Assembly (NCBI GenBank): GCA_021463145.1
Contig: JAJTWZ010000040.1
Span: forward strand, 1-37,775
Origin: Blastocatellia bacterium
GTDB taxonomy: Bacteria; Acidobacteriota; Blastocatellia; UBA7656; JADIYM01
DNA: 37,775 nucleotides
Direction of reading: 5' to 3'
This document shows positions 1-12,123 of the stretch, in pieces (the first letter of the stretch is position 1; the number at the start of each line of letters is the position of its first letter). The translations under genes were made by a program, and so were the position numbers. The notes under the pieces were generated by a model. The model was not told where the DNA came from. It worked only from the letters and a program-made list of their open reading frames with translations, and did no database searches.

Positions 1-33
1 CGCGGCGGCCCGCACGTGGTCGACGTAATGCGA

Positions 34-1428
34 TCAGGCAGCGGCCCGGCGTGTGTCCAGCGAGCGGACCAGCGCATCGACGCATGCCGCATCGAGCTCC
101 ACGCCGCGCACGCGCTCCAGCTCGGCGACGGCCTCGTCGTGCGACATCGCGCGGCGGTACGGCCGGTCGGATGTCATCGCGTCGTAGGTGTCGGCGACGG
201 CGATGATCCGGGCGAGGAACGGGATCTGTTCTCCGCGGAGTCCGTCCGGGTAACCGGCGCCGTTCAGCCGCTCATGGTGCGCGCCGATCACGGCGGCGAT
301 CCCGCGCAGCGACCGTACACCCGACGCGATGCGGCCGCCACGCTGCGCATGGCGCTGCATCTCCGCGTGCTCGTCGGGGGTGAGCCTGCCGGGCTTGGCG
401 AGGATCTGGTCCGGCACGCCGATCTTTCCCACGTCGTGCATCTCGGCGGCGAGCGCGAGGTCGCGCAATTCGGTTGCGCCGAGCCGCAGCTCGCGGCCGG
501 CAGCGAGCGCATACGCGCTCACGCGGCGGACGTGCCCGAGCGTGGCGCGATCCTTCGTCTCGATCGCGTCGACGAGCTCGATGAGGTGGGCGTCGCGGCC
601 ACGGTCGAGCGCGGCGAGCGCGTCGCGCATTGAGAGCGCATCGGCGATGACGTTGAGCGAGCCGGCGCGCCGCGCCTCGTAGGCCCAGCCGGCGAACAGC
701 ACGACGAACGCCGCGCCGTAAAGGAGGTGGTACATCCACCACGAGAATGCCCACAGCTGGCCCCAGAGCAGGATCGCCGGCACGTCGGCAAGCAGCGCGA
801 GCGCGATCACCATCGCGCCCTGCGAGGGGAGGCGCGCGAACTGGAACGCCTGCCAGTAGCGGTAGGCGGCATAGGCGAACAGCGCCGTCGCCGTCGCGGC
901 GATGAGATACTGCGCGGCGCGTTCGTCGGTCGGCGCCCAGTCGAGCCAGCGCTCCGCCCGGAAGCTGAGCGTGATGTAGAGAGCGATGCCGACCGTCGCC
1001 CAGGCGAAGATCGCGGCGCCGGCGCGGGCGACCGCGCGCTCTATCGGCCGTGGCAGCGGCGCCGCGCTGAGCGCGACGAACGCCGATCCTGCGAGCACGC
1101 TTGCCCACGATGACACGGCGAGCGCCGGGTAAAACGTCTCGACCAGCACGTGCGGCGTCAGGAGACCGTGCACCGAGAAGATGCCGCCGATCGACACGAA
1201 TGCCAGCGCGAGGAACAGCAACCGTGTCTCCCGCAGCGTGCGCGCCCCGGCGACGATCACGCCGCACGCGATGGCGGATGCCAGTGCCGTGGCGCCGACG
1301 GACCAGAAGTGCAGGTGGTTTCGCATGATCAGCGGGTCGTGCTGGGGCCACGCGTGGAACGCAGCGAGCGCCAGCAGCGGCACAGCGATCACCGCAGCGG
1401 TGATGAGTTCGAGCGCACGCTCGCGCAT
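34..1428 (-). CDS. Membrane-anchored HD-GYP domain protein (probable c-di-GMP phosphodiesterase)
   Basis: The 464-residue protein begins with about 250 residues of hydrophobic segments (roughly seven to eight membrane spans), followed by a cytoplasmic HD-GYP domain at about residues 285-455. The catalytic signature is complete: HDVGK starting at residue 331, the HH pair at 384-385, GYP at 392-394 and the VADTYDAM metal-binding segment after it. Proteins with this signature hydrolyse cyclic di-GMP, so a membrane-signal-controlled c-di-GMP phosphodiesterase is likely. The membrane part matches no sensor domain I can name, so the input signal is unknown. The start at 1428 is supported by a GGAGGA ribosome site five bases upstream (1434-1439). 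It is divergent from the HAD hydrolase gene. It belongs to the left block, which may not be contiguous with the rest of the window. Confidence 0.88.
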   Translation of the reverse strand: MRERALELITAAVIAVPLLALAAFHAWPQHDPLIMRNHLHFWSVGATALASAIACGVIVAGARTLRETRLLFLALAFVSIGGIFSVHGLLTPHVLVETFYPALAVSSWASVLAGSAFVALSAAPLPRPIERAVARAGAAIFAWATVGIALYITLSFRAERWLDWAPTDERAAQYLIAATATALFAYAAYRYWQAFQFARLPSQGAMVIALALLADVPAILLWGQLWAFSWWMYHLLYGAAFVVLFAGWAYEARRAGSLNVIADALSMRDALAALDRGRDAHLIELVDAIETKDRATLGHVRRVSAYALAAGRELRLGATELRDLALAAEMHDVGKIGVPDQILAKPGRLTPDEHAEMQRHAQRGGRIASGVRSLRGIAAVIGAHHERLNGAGYPDGLRGEQIPFLARIIAVADTYDAMTSDRPYRRAMSHDEAVAELERVRGVELDAACVDALVRSLDTRRAAA

Positions 1429-1511
1429 GGGCGTCCTCCAACGGTAGCATCGGCCCCGCAGTGCCGAATGGCATCGGCGGAATACCTACGGGAGCGGGCG
1501 TGGCGCACCGT

Positions 1512-1541
1512 TTGTTTGAGCGCGAGAGCGCGATGTATCCT
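1512..1541 (+). promoter_or_regulatory. Putative promoter of the HAD - GT-C - argH operon
   Basis: TTGTTT (1512-1517) and TATCCT (1536-1541) are separated by 18 bases and lie just upstream of the HAD start at 1558. The predicted short leader carries the ribosome site GAGGGAAG. The call rests on pattern only. Confidence 0.4.
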
Positions 1542-1557
1542 CGCTCGCGGAGGGAAG

Positions 1558-2394
1558 ATGGCGATCAAGAACATGCTCTTCGACCTCGGCGATACGCTGT
1601 GGCACTTCCCGAAGATGCCGCCGGCGCAGGAGATCCGAACGGAGACGATGCGGCGGATCGGCGGGCTGCTGAAGTCGTGGGATGTGCCGCTCGGCGGCGA
1701 GCTCCAGTTCCTCGGGCGTGACATAAGACTCGGGGTGGAGAAGGTCGACCGGGCGGCATACGAGAGCGATTGCGTGAGCCCCGACTTCAACGAGGTCGTG
1801 CGCGGCATCGCCGCCGAAAAGGGCTTGCACCTGGACTATGAGCGCGCGGCGCAGCTGTGGGATGCGTGGAACCTCGGCGGGCTGACGCTCGGGCGCACGA
1901 TGTTCGATGACGCGTACAGGACGCTCGACTGGCTGCGGGAGCGCGGCGTGCGCATCGGCTGCGTGACGAACCGCGTGTTCGGCGGCCCACGCTTTGTCGA
2001 GGAGATGCGCGAGCTGCGGCTGGACCAGTATTTCGAGACGACGATCGTGTCCTGCGACATCGGCTACATGAAGCCGCATCCGAGGATCTACGAGCTCGCG
2101 TTCGAGCGGATGGGTATCGACCCGCGGGAGACGGCGATGGTCGGCGACTCGTTGCGCGCGGATGTCGAGGGCGCGCAGGCGGTCGCGATGACGGCGATCT
2201 GGCGGCGCGTGAAGAAGAAGGATCCGCCGCACGAGCCCGAGCAGGTGGGCGAGGTGCCGCCAAACATCGGCGCGACGCGTGCGGAGACGGGCCGCGCGCT
2301 CGGCGAGTGGAAGGGCGGCGAGGATGCCACGCCCGACTTTACCGTGCATACGCTGTGGGAGATCACGGAACTGCCGATCTACGGCGAGGGCTGA
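1558..2394 (+). CDS. HAD-superfamily hydrolase
   Basis: The 278-residue protein has the full set of HAD motifs: FDLGDT near residues 8-13 (nucleophile Asp and acid/base Asp), VTN as motif II, the Lys of MKPHP as motif III, and VGDSLRADVEGA as motif IV. It has the helical cap insertion between motifs I and II that is usual for phosphoglycolate phosphatase-like enzymes. The substrate cannot be told from sequence; a small phosphorylated metabolite is likely. The reading frame is open further upstream, but the ATG at 1558 is preferred because the purine-rich site AGGGAAG precedes it immediately and homology starts there. The next gene begins six bases after its stop, so the two are probably co-transcribed. 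Confidence 0.85.
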   Translation: MAIKNMLFDLGDTLWHFPKMPPAQEIRTETMRRIGGLLKSWDVPLGGELQFLGRDIRLGVEKVDRAAYESDCVSPDFNEVVRGIAAEKGLHLDYERAAQLWDAWNLGGLTLGRTMFDDAYRTLDWLRERGVRIGCVTNRVFGGPRFVEEMRELRLDQYFETTIVSCDIGYMKPHPRIYELAFERMGIDPRETAMVGDSLRADVEGAQAVAMTAIWRRVKKKDPPHEPEQVGEVPPNIGATRAETGRALGEWKGGEDATPDFTVHTLWEITELPIYGEG

Positions 2395-2400
2395 CGCCGG

Positions 2401-4073
2401 ATGACGTTCCCGGTGCTGGTGATCGCCGTGCTGCTCGTCGCGGCGGTGGCGGCGTGGGCCGTCCGGCTAACGGCGGAGTACGGTGTCGGCGCGGTGGCGG
2501 CGGGTGGCGCGATCCTGTTCCTGCACGGCCCGCTATACGCTCGCTACACGGCCGATGACGCATACATCTCGTACCGGTACGCGTACAACCTTTCGGAGGG
2601 ATTCGGGCTCGTCTGGAACCGCGGCGAGCACGTCGAGGGGTATTCGAACTTTCTCTGGGTGATGATGCTCGCCGGCGCGCACCGGGCGGGCGCCGACATC
2701 GTGCTGACGGGGCGGTGGCTCGGCTTTGCGGCCGGCGTGGCCGCGCTTGCGCTGACGTATGCGCTGGCGAGGCGCCTGCTCGATGGCGACAGCGGCCGCA
2801 TCGCCGGGTTCGTGGCGGTGCTGCTGCTGGCGGCATCGCCGCCGTTCGGCGTGTGGACGAGCGCCGGGCTGGAGGTGCCGCTCTTCGCGCTGCTGACGCT
2901 CGGGGCGGCGCTGCTGCACCTGCGGGAGCAGCGCGACGGCTCGTTCGCGCTCTCCGGCGCGGCATGGGGGCTCGCATCGATGACGCGTCCGGAGGGGCCG
3001 CTGCTGTTCGCCGTGTCAGCCGCCGCGAAGTTGATCGAGGCGGGCTGGCGTGCGCGCGAAGGGCGCGAGCGGCGCCTGCGCACGCTCGCCGTGTCGCTGG
3101 CGTGGCTGCTCGCGTGGGTCGCGCTCTTTGCCGCGACGTGGGGTATCTACTTCGGATGGCGCTACGCGTTCTACGACCACCTGTTCCCGAACACGTACTA
3201 CGCGAAGGTCGGCACCGGCGTCGACCAGTACGACCGCGGCCTGCAGTACTTCGCCGAGTTCGCGCGGCAGGACGCGGCGTGGCTGTTGCTGCTGGCGCCC
3301 GTCGCCGCCGTGGCGACGCGTATGCGGAGCGGCGCCGCCTGGTACATCGCCGCGCTGCTGGCGGCGTGGTTCGGGTACGTCGTGTACGTCGGCGGCGACT
3401 CGCTCGTGTGGTTCCGCTTCTTCGCGCCTGTGCAGCCGCTCGCGTGGGCGCTGGTCGCCGCGTCCGGTGTCGCGCTGCTGCGCCTGGCGCACGCGGAACG
3501 CGGCAGCGACGCGCGCGCGCTCGCGCTGGTGGCGGCGGTCATCGTCGGCGGGCTGATGGCGTTCCTGCTGCAGTCGGGCACCAGCGACTTCGCGCGCGGC
3601 TTTACCGGCGAGCGCGAGGCCGTCGCCGACCGCAAGGCGATGGGCAGCTGGCTGCGCGACGCGATGCCGGACGACACGGTGATCGCTACCGTCCCGGTCG
3701 GCGCGCTCGCCTACGAATCACGGCTGACGACGATCGACATGCTCGGCATCAACGATGAGCACATCGCGCACCGCGACCTGGCGATCGGGTCGTTTTCCGC
3801 CGGGCACGAGAAATACGACAGCGAGTACGTGCTCGGCCGGTCGCCTGATATCATCATCCTCATCGATGTCATCACCGCGGAGCCCGCGCGGAAGGCGGAT
3901 TACGACCGGCAAGGGCTGACGATCATCCCGGCGCTGGTCGATATGATCGCGATGCCGGACCTATGGGAGCGGTACGAGCCGCGGGTGGCTCCGGCGGCGG
4001 AGGGTGGATGGTTCAACGTGCTGGTGCGGAAGGGCGCAAGCGACGCGCTCGCGGCGACGGAGGCGCCCCCGGC

Positions 4074-4083
<10 letters not shown>
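2401..4083 (+). CDS. GT-C fold polytopic membrane glycosyltransferase
   Basis: The 560-residue protein has many hydrophobic segments. Near residue 50, between the first segments, there is a DDAYISYRYA motif followed by an EHVEGYSNFLW segment; acidic residues in the first extracytoplasmic loop are the expected catalytic feature of GT-C enzymes that use polyprenyl-phosphate sugars. The last 160 residues form a soluble domain containing WLRDAMPDDTVIATVPVGAL and a DMLGIND motif, as in many uncharacterised bacterial GT-C proteins. It probably transfers a sugar from a lipid carrier to an envelope glycan or lipid; donor and acceptor are unknown. It starts six bases after the HAD hydrolase stop and overlaps the argH fragment by ten bases. 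Confidence 0.72.
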
Positions 4084-4952
<869 letters not shown>

Positions 4953-4985
4953 ACCGGGCCGAGCGGCGCGGTCAGCGCGATCGGC

Positions 4986-5006
4986 GGCCCCCGCAAGTCC
5001 GGGGCC
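4986..5006. terminator. Possible hairpin between the argH fragment and the opposing gene
   Basis: GGCCCC (4986-4991) and GGGGCC (5001-5006) can pair around a nine-base loop, three bases beyond the stop of the minus-strand gene. There is no T tract on either side, so it is a weak terminator candidate. Confidence 0.25.
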
Positions 5007-5009
5007 TGC

Positions 5010-6272
5010 TCACCAGATCGCGATCAACACCCCCGCCACGCCGATGGCCACCGCAAAATAGCCCGCCAGTCGCGTGAAGAGCACCCGAGGGCCGAGCAAT
5101 GCCACCGTCCCGGCCTTGAACACAAGGTTCGACGTTGCCGCGACAAGCGCGAGCCTCCACCCCGTGGCCGGGTCGAGCATCCCTTGATTGATCAACTCCG
5201 CCGACGAGAGCGTAATCGCGTCGACATCCGTCAGCCCCGATATGGCCGCTATCACGTATAAGCCGCTGGCGCCGAAACTCTCCCTGGCGGCGGCCGCCGC
5301 AAAGAGCACCACGGCGTACAGCAGGCCGAATACGATCGCGGACTTCAGCTCCGACTTGCTTTCCGTGACTGTCAGTTCCTCGGCCGGGCCCCGGTAGGTG
5401 TACCAGGCGATTGCCGAAAGGACCACGAAACTCCCGAGCATGACGAGCACAGGCGGGCCGGTGATCCCGATGAACGCAGGCGCCGTTACCGCAAGTTCGA
5501 CGTACAGCCTGGCGAAGACGATCCCTGACGCAATCGTGATAATGACGACCGCGATGCCGCTGGCCGCCTGTGACGACGCGGCACGGCGCGAATAGCTGAC
5601 GGTCGTTGCGGTGCTCGAGATCAGTCCGCCAAGGACGCCGCCGAGAATCGTGCCGGCCCTGCCACCGAAGATCTTGAAGCAGATGTATCCGCCGAAACTG
5701 ATGCCGACGATCAGCACCACCATCATCCAGATCTTGTATGGGTTGAGAACCCCGTACCGGTCGAATGCGCGGTCGGGAAGCGTTGGCAGGATCACGAGCG
5801 CAAGCAGGACGAACTGCATGATCGAGCGTAAGTCGCTTTCCGTCAGCTTTGCGACCAGCCCGTGAAGCCGTTCCTTCTCGTGCAGCAGCACGGCCACGCC
5901 GGCTCCAACGGCAATCGCGACTTCGATTTGACCGATCGGAATGTAGGCGCCCACGCCGTACATCAGCAGGATCGCAACCTCGGTCGTGATGCCGGGATGC
6001 CGGGCCGGATCTCTGAGCGCCGCGATGTTTCCGACTATCACGATCCCCGAGAGCGCAAGCAGCCCGGCCGCTACGATCCACGGCCCGAGAACGCTCGACG
6101 TGAGCGATGCGATCGTACCGAAGACCGTGATGAGCGGAAACGTGCGGAACCCGGCGAGCATCGAGTCGGACCGCTCCCGCTGAAGCCCGACGAGCAGACC
6201 AAGTCCCACCGCCAGGCCTAGATGTAGAAAGGATTGGGCCAGGTCCACGGTCGCAGAATAGCACTCCGTCAT
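5010..6272 (-). CDS. MgtC/SapB and DUF4010 family membrane protein
   Basis: The 420-residue protein is almost wholly hydrophobic. Near residues 15-30 it has the GLGLLVGLQRERSD segment typical of MgtC/SapB N-termini. After a short charged linker (HEKERLHGLVAKLTESDLRS) comes a second multi-span part matching DUF4010: the GGLISSTATTVSYSRR segment and SGLTDVDAITLSSAELINQG. MgtC proteins modulate ion or ATP-synthase function under Mg2+ limitation, but the fused MgtC-DUF4010 family has no settled role. I chose the ATG at 6272 because the MgtC homology begins directly after it; a longer open frame reaches 6512 but codes for an Arg/Pro-rich stretch that looks non-coding. The gene diverges from the hybrid kinase at 6416. 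Confidence 0.8.
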   Translation of the reverse strand: MTECYSATVDLAQSFLHLGLAVGLGLLVGLQRERSDSMLAGFRTFPLITVFGTIASLTSSVLGPWIVAAGLLALSGIVIVGNIAALRDPARHPGITTEVAILLMYGVGAYIPIGQIEVAIAVGAGVAVLLHEKERLHGLVAKLTESDLRSIMQFVLLALVILPTLPDRAFDRYGVLNPYKIWMMVVLIVGISFGGYICFKIFGGRAGTILGGVLGGLISSTATTVSYSRRAASSQAASGIAVVIITIASGIVFARLYVELAVTAPAFIGITGPPVLVMLGSFVVLSAIAWYTYRGPAEELTVTESKSELKSAIVFGLLYAVVLFAAAAARESFGASGLYVIAAISGLTDVDAITLSSAELINQGMLDPATGWRLALVAATSNLVFKAGTVALLGPRVLFTRLAGYFAVAIGVAGVLIAIW

Positions 6273-6380
6273 CTGATGGATGAGAGCCTTCGCTGTCTCG
6301 CCACTCCCGCACCAGGTCACGGGCTCGCCTGGACGCACCCTGTAGCTGACGCACCGAGCCGTCCGCCACCCGCGGCGTGG

Positions 6381-6386
6381 TACTCT
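6381..6386 (+). promoter_or_regulatory. Putative -10 element of the hybrid kinase gene
   Basis: TACTCT, preceded by GTGG, sits 29 bases before the chosen start at 6416. It resembles the GTGGTACTTT element before coaX. Confidence 0.35.
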
Positions 6387-6415
6387 TGGCGGGCCTCTCC
6401 ACTGGATTTGCCCGA

Positions 6416-9400
6416 ATGAAACCCGGTCGCCCTCACGCAACGTTACGCGTCGCGGGAGTGATCGCCCTGCTTGGTGCGGTAATCGCAATGGCACCCAGCG
6501 CGGCGCAAGCACCCGCTCCCATCGCCGCGCCGGTATCCGCGCCGCCCGTCCACGGCCCGGATCCCGTCGAGTTCGGCCGTCCTGCGGTCCGCGCCTACAC
6601 CGACCGTGACGGACTGCCTCAGAACTCGGCGATGGCGATGGCGATCGACGCCCGCGGTTACCTCTGGGTCGCGACGCAGGATGGGCTGGCGACGTACAAC
6701 GGCCGCGCCTGGACGGTGATGAACCTGCCGGACAGGACCGTCTCGAATTTCGTGCGTTCGATGATCATCGCCTCGGACGGCAGCATCTGGTGCGGACGGG
6801 AGAACGGAGGTATCGCGCGACTAAAGGACGGCGAGTGGAGCACGTGGGACTCGTCGTCCGGCCTTCCCGAAGGCATCGTCGGCTGCGTCTACGAATCCAC
6901 GAAGGCCACCCCCGAGCCAGTTATCTGGGCCGGAACCTCGAATGGTATCGCGCGCTTCGACGGGACGAGGTGGAACCCGGTGCAGGCCGATGCCGGGCTG
7001 CCGGGGCAGCGATTGCGAGCGATGATCGAGTTGCCGATGCCCGGCGGCGGCGCGACGCTGTGGGCGGCCACCAACGGCGGTCTCGCTCGCCTCGACGGCG
7101 AGCGCTGGACCACGGTCGCCTTTCCATCCGGTAAGCCGGGCGATCCCGCCCTGGCGCTTGCCGTCGCGACCGGCCCGGACGGCGCCGCATCGCTCTGGGT
7201 AGGCTCGGTCAATGGCAGCGTCTCGCGTCTGGGCCCCGGCGGCGAATGGACCGCGCTGAATATCGGATCCACCGACACGGTTACTTGTCTCGCCGAGACC
7301 GTGAGTGCGACCGGCGAAAGAGTGATCTGGGCCGGGACGGACGGCGGCGGGGTCCGTCGCTTCGCGGACGGCCGGTGGAGCGCGTTCGACACGCGCACGG
7401 GAATGCCGAACAACACTTACTGGTGCCTGCTCCCGGTCGGCGGGCCTCGTGGAACGGCCACGCTCTGGATGGGAACGGATGGCGGCGTCGGGCGCCTGCA
7501 GCTCGGTCTTTGGACGAGTTTCGACGCGAAGCTGGGTATGCCGACCGACAGCGCGTACGCCCTGTGCGAAACAGTGGACGAGGATGGCACCCGCTCGATG
7601 TGGATCGGCACTCGTGGGGGAGGACTGGGCCGGCTGAAAAATGGCCAGTGGACTGTATTCACGTTGGAACAGGGACTTCCGAACAACACGGTTTTCAGCA
7701 TGGCGGAGTTTCGCGAGGCCGACGGACGCCGATGGCTGATCGCCGGTACGCAGGGAGGAGGCATTGCGCGGTTCGAAAACGAGAGGTTTCACCCCATAAA
7801 TCTGGGCATCGAGGGCTTCGGGACGTGGGCAGTCCGCCGGCTCGTGCCGACTGCCGACCTTGATGGCACGCCCGAGTTGCTTGCCGCGACAGGCGGAGGC
7901 GGTGTGCTTCGATATCGCGCGGGCGTCTGGACCGTCCTCGACAAGAGCACGGGACTTCCGACAAACACGCTGTTTTCCGTCACGGACGCGCCGGCGCCCG
8001 GCGGACGCCGCGCGATCTGGGTCGGCACCCAGGGTTTCGGCGCCGCGCGATGGCTGGACGGCAAATGGACCGTTTACAACACGTCGAACTCGACGCTGCC
8101 GAACAACAGCGTTCTCACCGTCCACGCGTCGAAGGATTCCAACGGCCACAACGTTCTCTGGGCCGGGACCGAAGGCGGCGGAGCGGCGAGGCTCGACCTC
8201 GACGCCGACGGTGCGGCGTGGACGGTCTTCGACGATTCGACGCCGGTCGCACTCCCGAACAACACCGTCTACCAGATCCGCGAAGACCGCACCGGCCGGA
8301 TCTACATGACCACGAACCGAGGCGTTGCGCGCCTTACCGCGCGCGAACCGGCTTCCGGCGACTCGCGCGAGTTTCGCGTCGAGGTATTCACGACGGAAGA
8401 TGGATTGCCGAGTAACGAGTTCAACGGCGGCTCCTCAGCCGTCGACAGCACCGGCCGTATTTGGGGTGGCACGCCCGCCGGCGTTGCCGTCTTCGATCCT
8501 GCGCAGGAAGTGCCGAACCTCGACCCGAAGCCGCTCTACATCGAGCGGCAACACCTGAACGATGCCGATAGCGAAGTCGACCGCGAGATTTCCGCAGGCG
8601 AATCGCTTGCCTACGACGAGAACAACCTCGCGTTCGAATACGCCCTGCTCAGCTTCTTCCGCGAGCGTGAAACGCGTTACCGCACCCAGCTCGAAGGCCT
8701 GGACCAGGCGCCATCCGAATGGTCAGCGGACGCCAAGATGAGCTACCGCACCCTTCCGGCCGGGTCGTACACGTTCCGGGTCTGGGCGCGCGACTATTCG
8801 GGCAACGTCTCCGGCCCGGTCGGTGTGTCGTTCGAAATCCGGCCGGCCCCGTGGCTCACCTGGTGGGCGTTCCTGCTCTACCTGGCGGCGCTTGCGCTGC
8901 TCGGTTACGCCGTCGTCCGATATCGGCTCAACGCCCTGCGGCGGAGGAACCTCGAGCTCGAAGAGGGCATCGCCGAGCGGACCGTTCAACTCGCGGAAAA
9001 GGTCGACGAGCTCGAGGTATCCGAACGTACCGCGCTCCAGGCCAAGGAAGACGCTCTCGAGGCACGAGAGGAAGCACTCGAAGCGAATCGCGCAAAGAGT
9101 GTGTTCCTGTCGAACATGAGTCACGAGTTGCGAACTCCGCTCAATGCCGTGCTCGGCTTCGCGCAACTCATGGAGCGCGAGCCCGCGCGGACCGCCGAAG
9201 ACCGCGAGAACCTCAACGTGATCGTCCGGAGCGGAGAGCATCTGCTCGGACTGATCAACGACGTCCTGTCGATTTCGAAAATCGAGGCTGGCAAGCTGAC
9301 ACTCAACGATCAGGTATTCGACCTCGGCAGGATGCTTCAGGGGGTCGAGGACATGATCGGAGTTCGCGCCCGCGCGAAGAACCTTCGCTTCGTCGTCGAC

Positions 9401-10492
9401 GAAGCGCCGGGCGTGCCGCAGCTCGTGCGCGGCGACGAAGGCAAGTTGCGCCAGGTGCTCATCAACCTGCTCGGCAACGCGGTCAAGTTCACCGATACGG
9501 GTGGTGTGGCGCTCCGGGTGAAGTGGGAGCGCGATCGCGCGTGCTTCGAGATCGAAGACACCGGCCAGGGCATCGAGAGTCACGAGGTCGATCGGATCTT
9601 CGACGCGTTCGTACAGAGCGAGAGCGGACGAACGGCGAAGGAGGGAACGGGACTTGGTCTCGCCATCAGCCGGAACTTCGTGAATCTCATGGGCGGCGAC
9701 ATAACGGTGCGGAGCGAGTTCGGCCGCGGTACGGTATTCAGTTTCGAAATCGACGCGCCAATCGCAGCGGCCGCCGACATCCCGAGCGAACCGCGCCGCG
9801 TGATGCGGCTCGAACCGGGGCAGACGGACATTCGCATTCTGGTCGTCGACGACCGGTACGAGAACCGTGTGCTGCTCGTAAAGCTGCTATCGTCGGTCGG
9901 GTTCGACGTTCGCGATGCCGCCGACGGCCGTCAGGCTGTGGACCGATGGCTGGAATGGCGGCCGCGCCTGATCTGGATGGACATGCGGATGCCGGTGATG
10001 GACGGCAGCGCGGCGACGCGCGAGATCCGGCGCGTCGAGGCCGCTGAGGACGTCACTGCGGAGCTTCGGACACGCGTGATAGCGCTGACCGCCAGCGCGT
10101 TCGAGCACGAGCGTAGCGCGGTTCTAGCGGCCGGCTGCGACGATTTCGTCACGAAGCCGTATCGAGACTCGACGATCTTCGAGAAGCTGGTCGAGCACCT
10201 CGGTGTGCGGTTCGCGTACGAGGGCGACGAGGCGCGGCTCGCCCGCGAGGCCGTAGCGCGAGAGGACGTGGAGATTACGCCGAAACGCCTTGGCGGCCTG
10301 CCCCCTTCGCTCGCGGCCGAGTTGCACGAGGCGCTCATGCTTGGAAATCCGAAGGGAGCCCAGATCGTCATCGATTCGATCGCGGAGCACGATGGCCCGC
10401 TCGCGGACGAACTGCGGCGGTTGGTGAAGAACTACGAGTTCGACGAGATCATCGACGCGATCGAGACCGCGGGTCTCGCGACGGAGAGTTGA
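6416..10492 (+). CDS. Hybrid sensor histidine kinase with double beta-propeller sensor (Reg_prop - Y_Y_Y - TM - HisKA - HATPase - REC)
   Basis: The protein has 1358 residues. Order: signal peptide (1 to about 31, ending SAAQA); about 14 propeller repeats of the type xxWVGTxGGGxxRxxDGxW...GLPNNT (about 45-700), a count that fits two seven-bladed propellers; a Y_Y_Y domain (about 745-810); one membrane span (about 813-838); a coiled coil; HisKA with phospho-acceptor His903 in SHELRTPLN; HATPase_c with DTGQGIE and GTGLGLAISRN; a receiver domain with phospho-acceptor Asp1189 in WMDMRMPVMDG and the FVTKPY lysine; and a tail ending near FDEIIDAIE. The propeller is periplasmic by topology and probably binds a carbohydrate or another extracellular ligand. 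It lacks the AraC output domain of Bacteroides relatives. The tail resembles the end of the next gene's product, so the two probably form one phosphorelay. Confidence 0.9.
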   Translation: MKPGRPHATLRVAGVIALLGAVIAMAPSAAQAPAPIAAPVSAPPVHGPDPVEFGRPAVRAYTDRDGLPQNSAMAMAIDARGYLWVATQDGLATYNGRAWTVMNLPDRTVSNFVRSMIIASDGSIWCGRENGGIARLKDGEWSTWDSSSGLPEGIVGCVYESTKATPEPVIWAGTSNGIARFDGTRWNPVQADAGLPGQRLRAMIELPMPGGGATLWAATNGGLARLDGERWTTVAFPSGKPGDPALALAVATGPDGAASLWVGSVNGSVSRLGPGGEWTALNIGSTDTVTCLAETVSATGERVIWAGTDGGGVRRFADGRWSAFDTRTGMPNNTYWCLLPVGGPRGTATLWMGTDGGVGRLQLGLWTSFDAKLGMPTDSAYALCETVDEDGTRSMWIGTRGGGLGRLKNGQWTVFTLEQGLPNNTVFSMAEFREADGRRWLIAGTQGGGIARFENERFHPINLGIEGFGTWAVRRLVPTADLDGTPELLAATGGGGVLRYRAGVWTVLDKSTGLPTNTLFSVTDAPAPGGRRAIWVGTQGFGAARWLDGKWTVYNTSNSTLPNNSVLTVHASKDSNGHNVLWAGTEGGGAARLDLDADGAAWTVFDDSTPVALPNNTVYQIREDRTGRIYMTTNRGVARLTAREPASGDSREFRVEVFTTEDGLPSNEFNGGSSAVDSTGRIWGGTPAGVAVFDPAQEVPNLDPKPLYIERQHLNDADSEVDREISAGESLAYDENNLAFEYALLSFFRERETRYRTQLEGLDQAPSEWSADAKMSYRTLPAGSYTFRVWARDYSGNVSGPVGVSFEIRPAPWLTWWAFLLYLAALALLGYAVVRYRLNALRRRNLELEEGIAERTVQLAEKVDELEVSERTALQAKEDALEAREEALEANRAKSVFLSNMSHELRTPLNAVLGFAQLMEREPARTAEDRENLNVIVRSGEHLLGLINDVLSISKIEAGKLTLNDQVFDLGRMLQGVEDMIGVRARAKNLRFVVDEAPGVPQLVRGDEGKLRQVLINLLGNAVKFTDTGGVALRVKWERDRACFEIEDTGQGIESHEVDRIFDAFVQSESGRTAKEGTGLGLAISRNFVNLMGGDITVRSEFGRGTVFSFEIDAPIAAAADIPSEPRRVMRLEPGQTDIRILVVDDRYENRVLLVKLLSSVGFDVRDAADGRQAVDRWLEWRPRLIWMDMRMPVMDGSAATREIRRVEAAEDVTAELRTRVIALTASAFEHERSAVLAAGCDDFVTKPYRDSTIFEKLVEHLGVRFAYEGDEARLAREAVAREDVEITPKRLGGLPPSLAAELHEALMLGNPKGAQIVIDSIAEHDGPLADELRRLVKNYEFDEIIDAIETAGLATES

Positions 10493-10639
10493 CGGGGTTT
10501 ACGGGAATTCGGGAAGGATTGACGGGTTCAGGACCTGGATAGATAATGCCTGCCAATCCGGCTCGCTGGGTCCGGGAATCCTCGGACAGCCCTGTCGATT
10601 TTGTCAATTCTTTGTCCTCCCTGTGCTCTAATGACGGCG

Positions 10640-12049
<1,410 letters not shown>

Positions 12050-12123
12050 GGGGGGCCCGACAGGGTTGCCGCGATTCGAAGAGGAATTGCTGGAACCGAA
12101 CGTGATCGGAACCTCGAAGGATT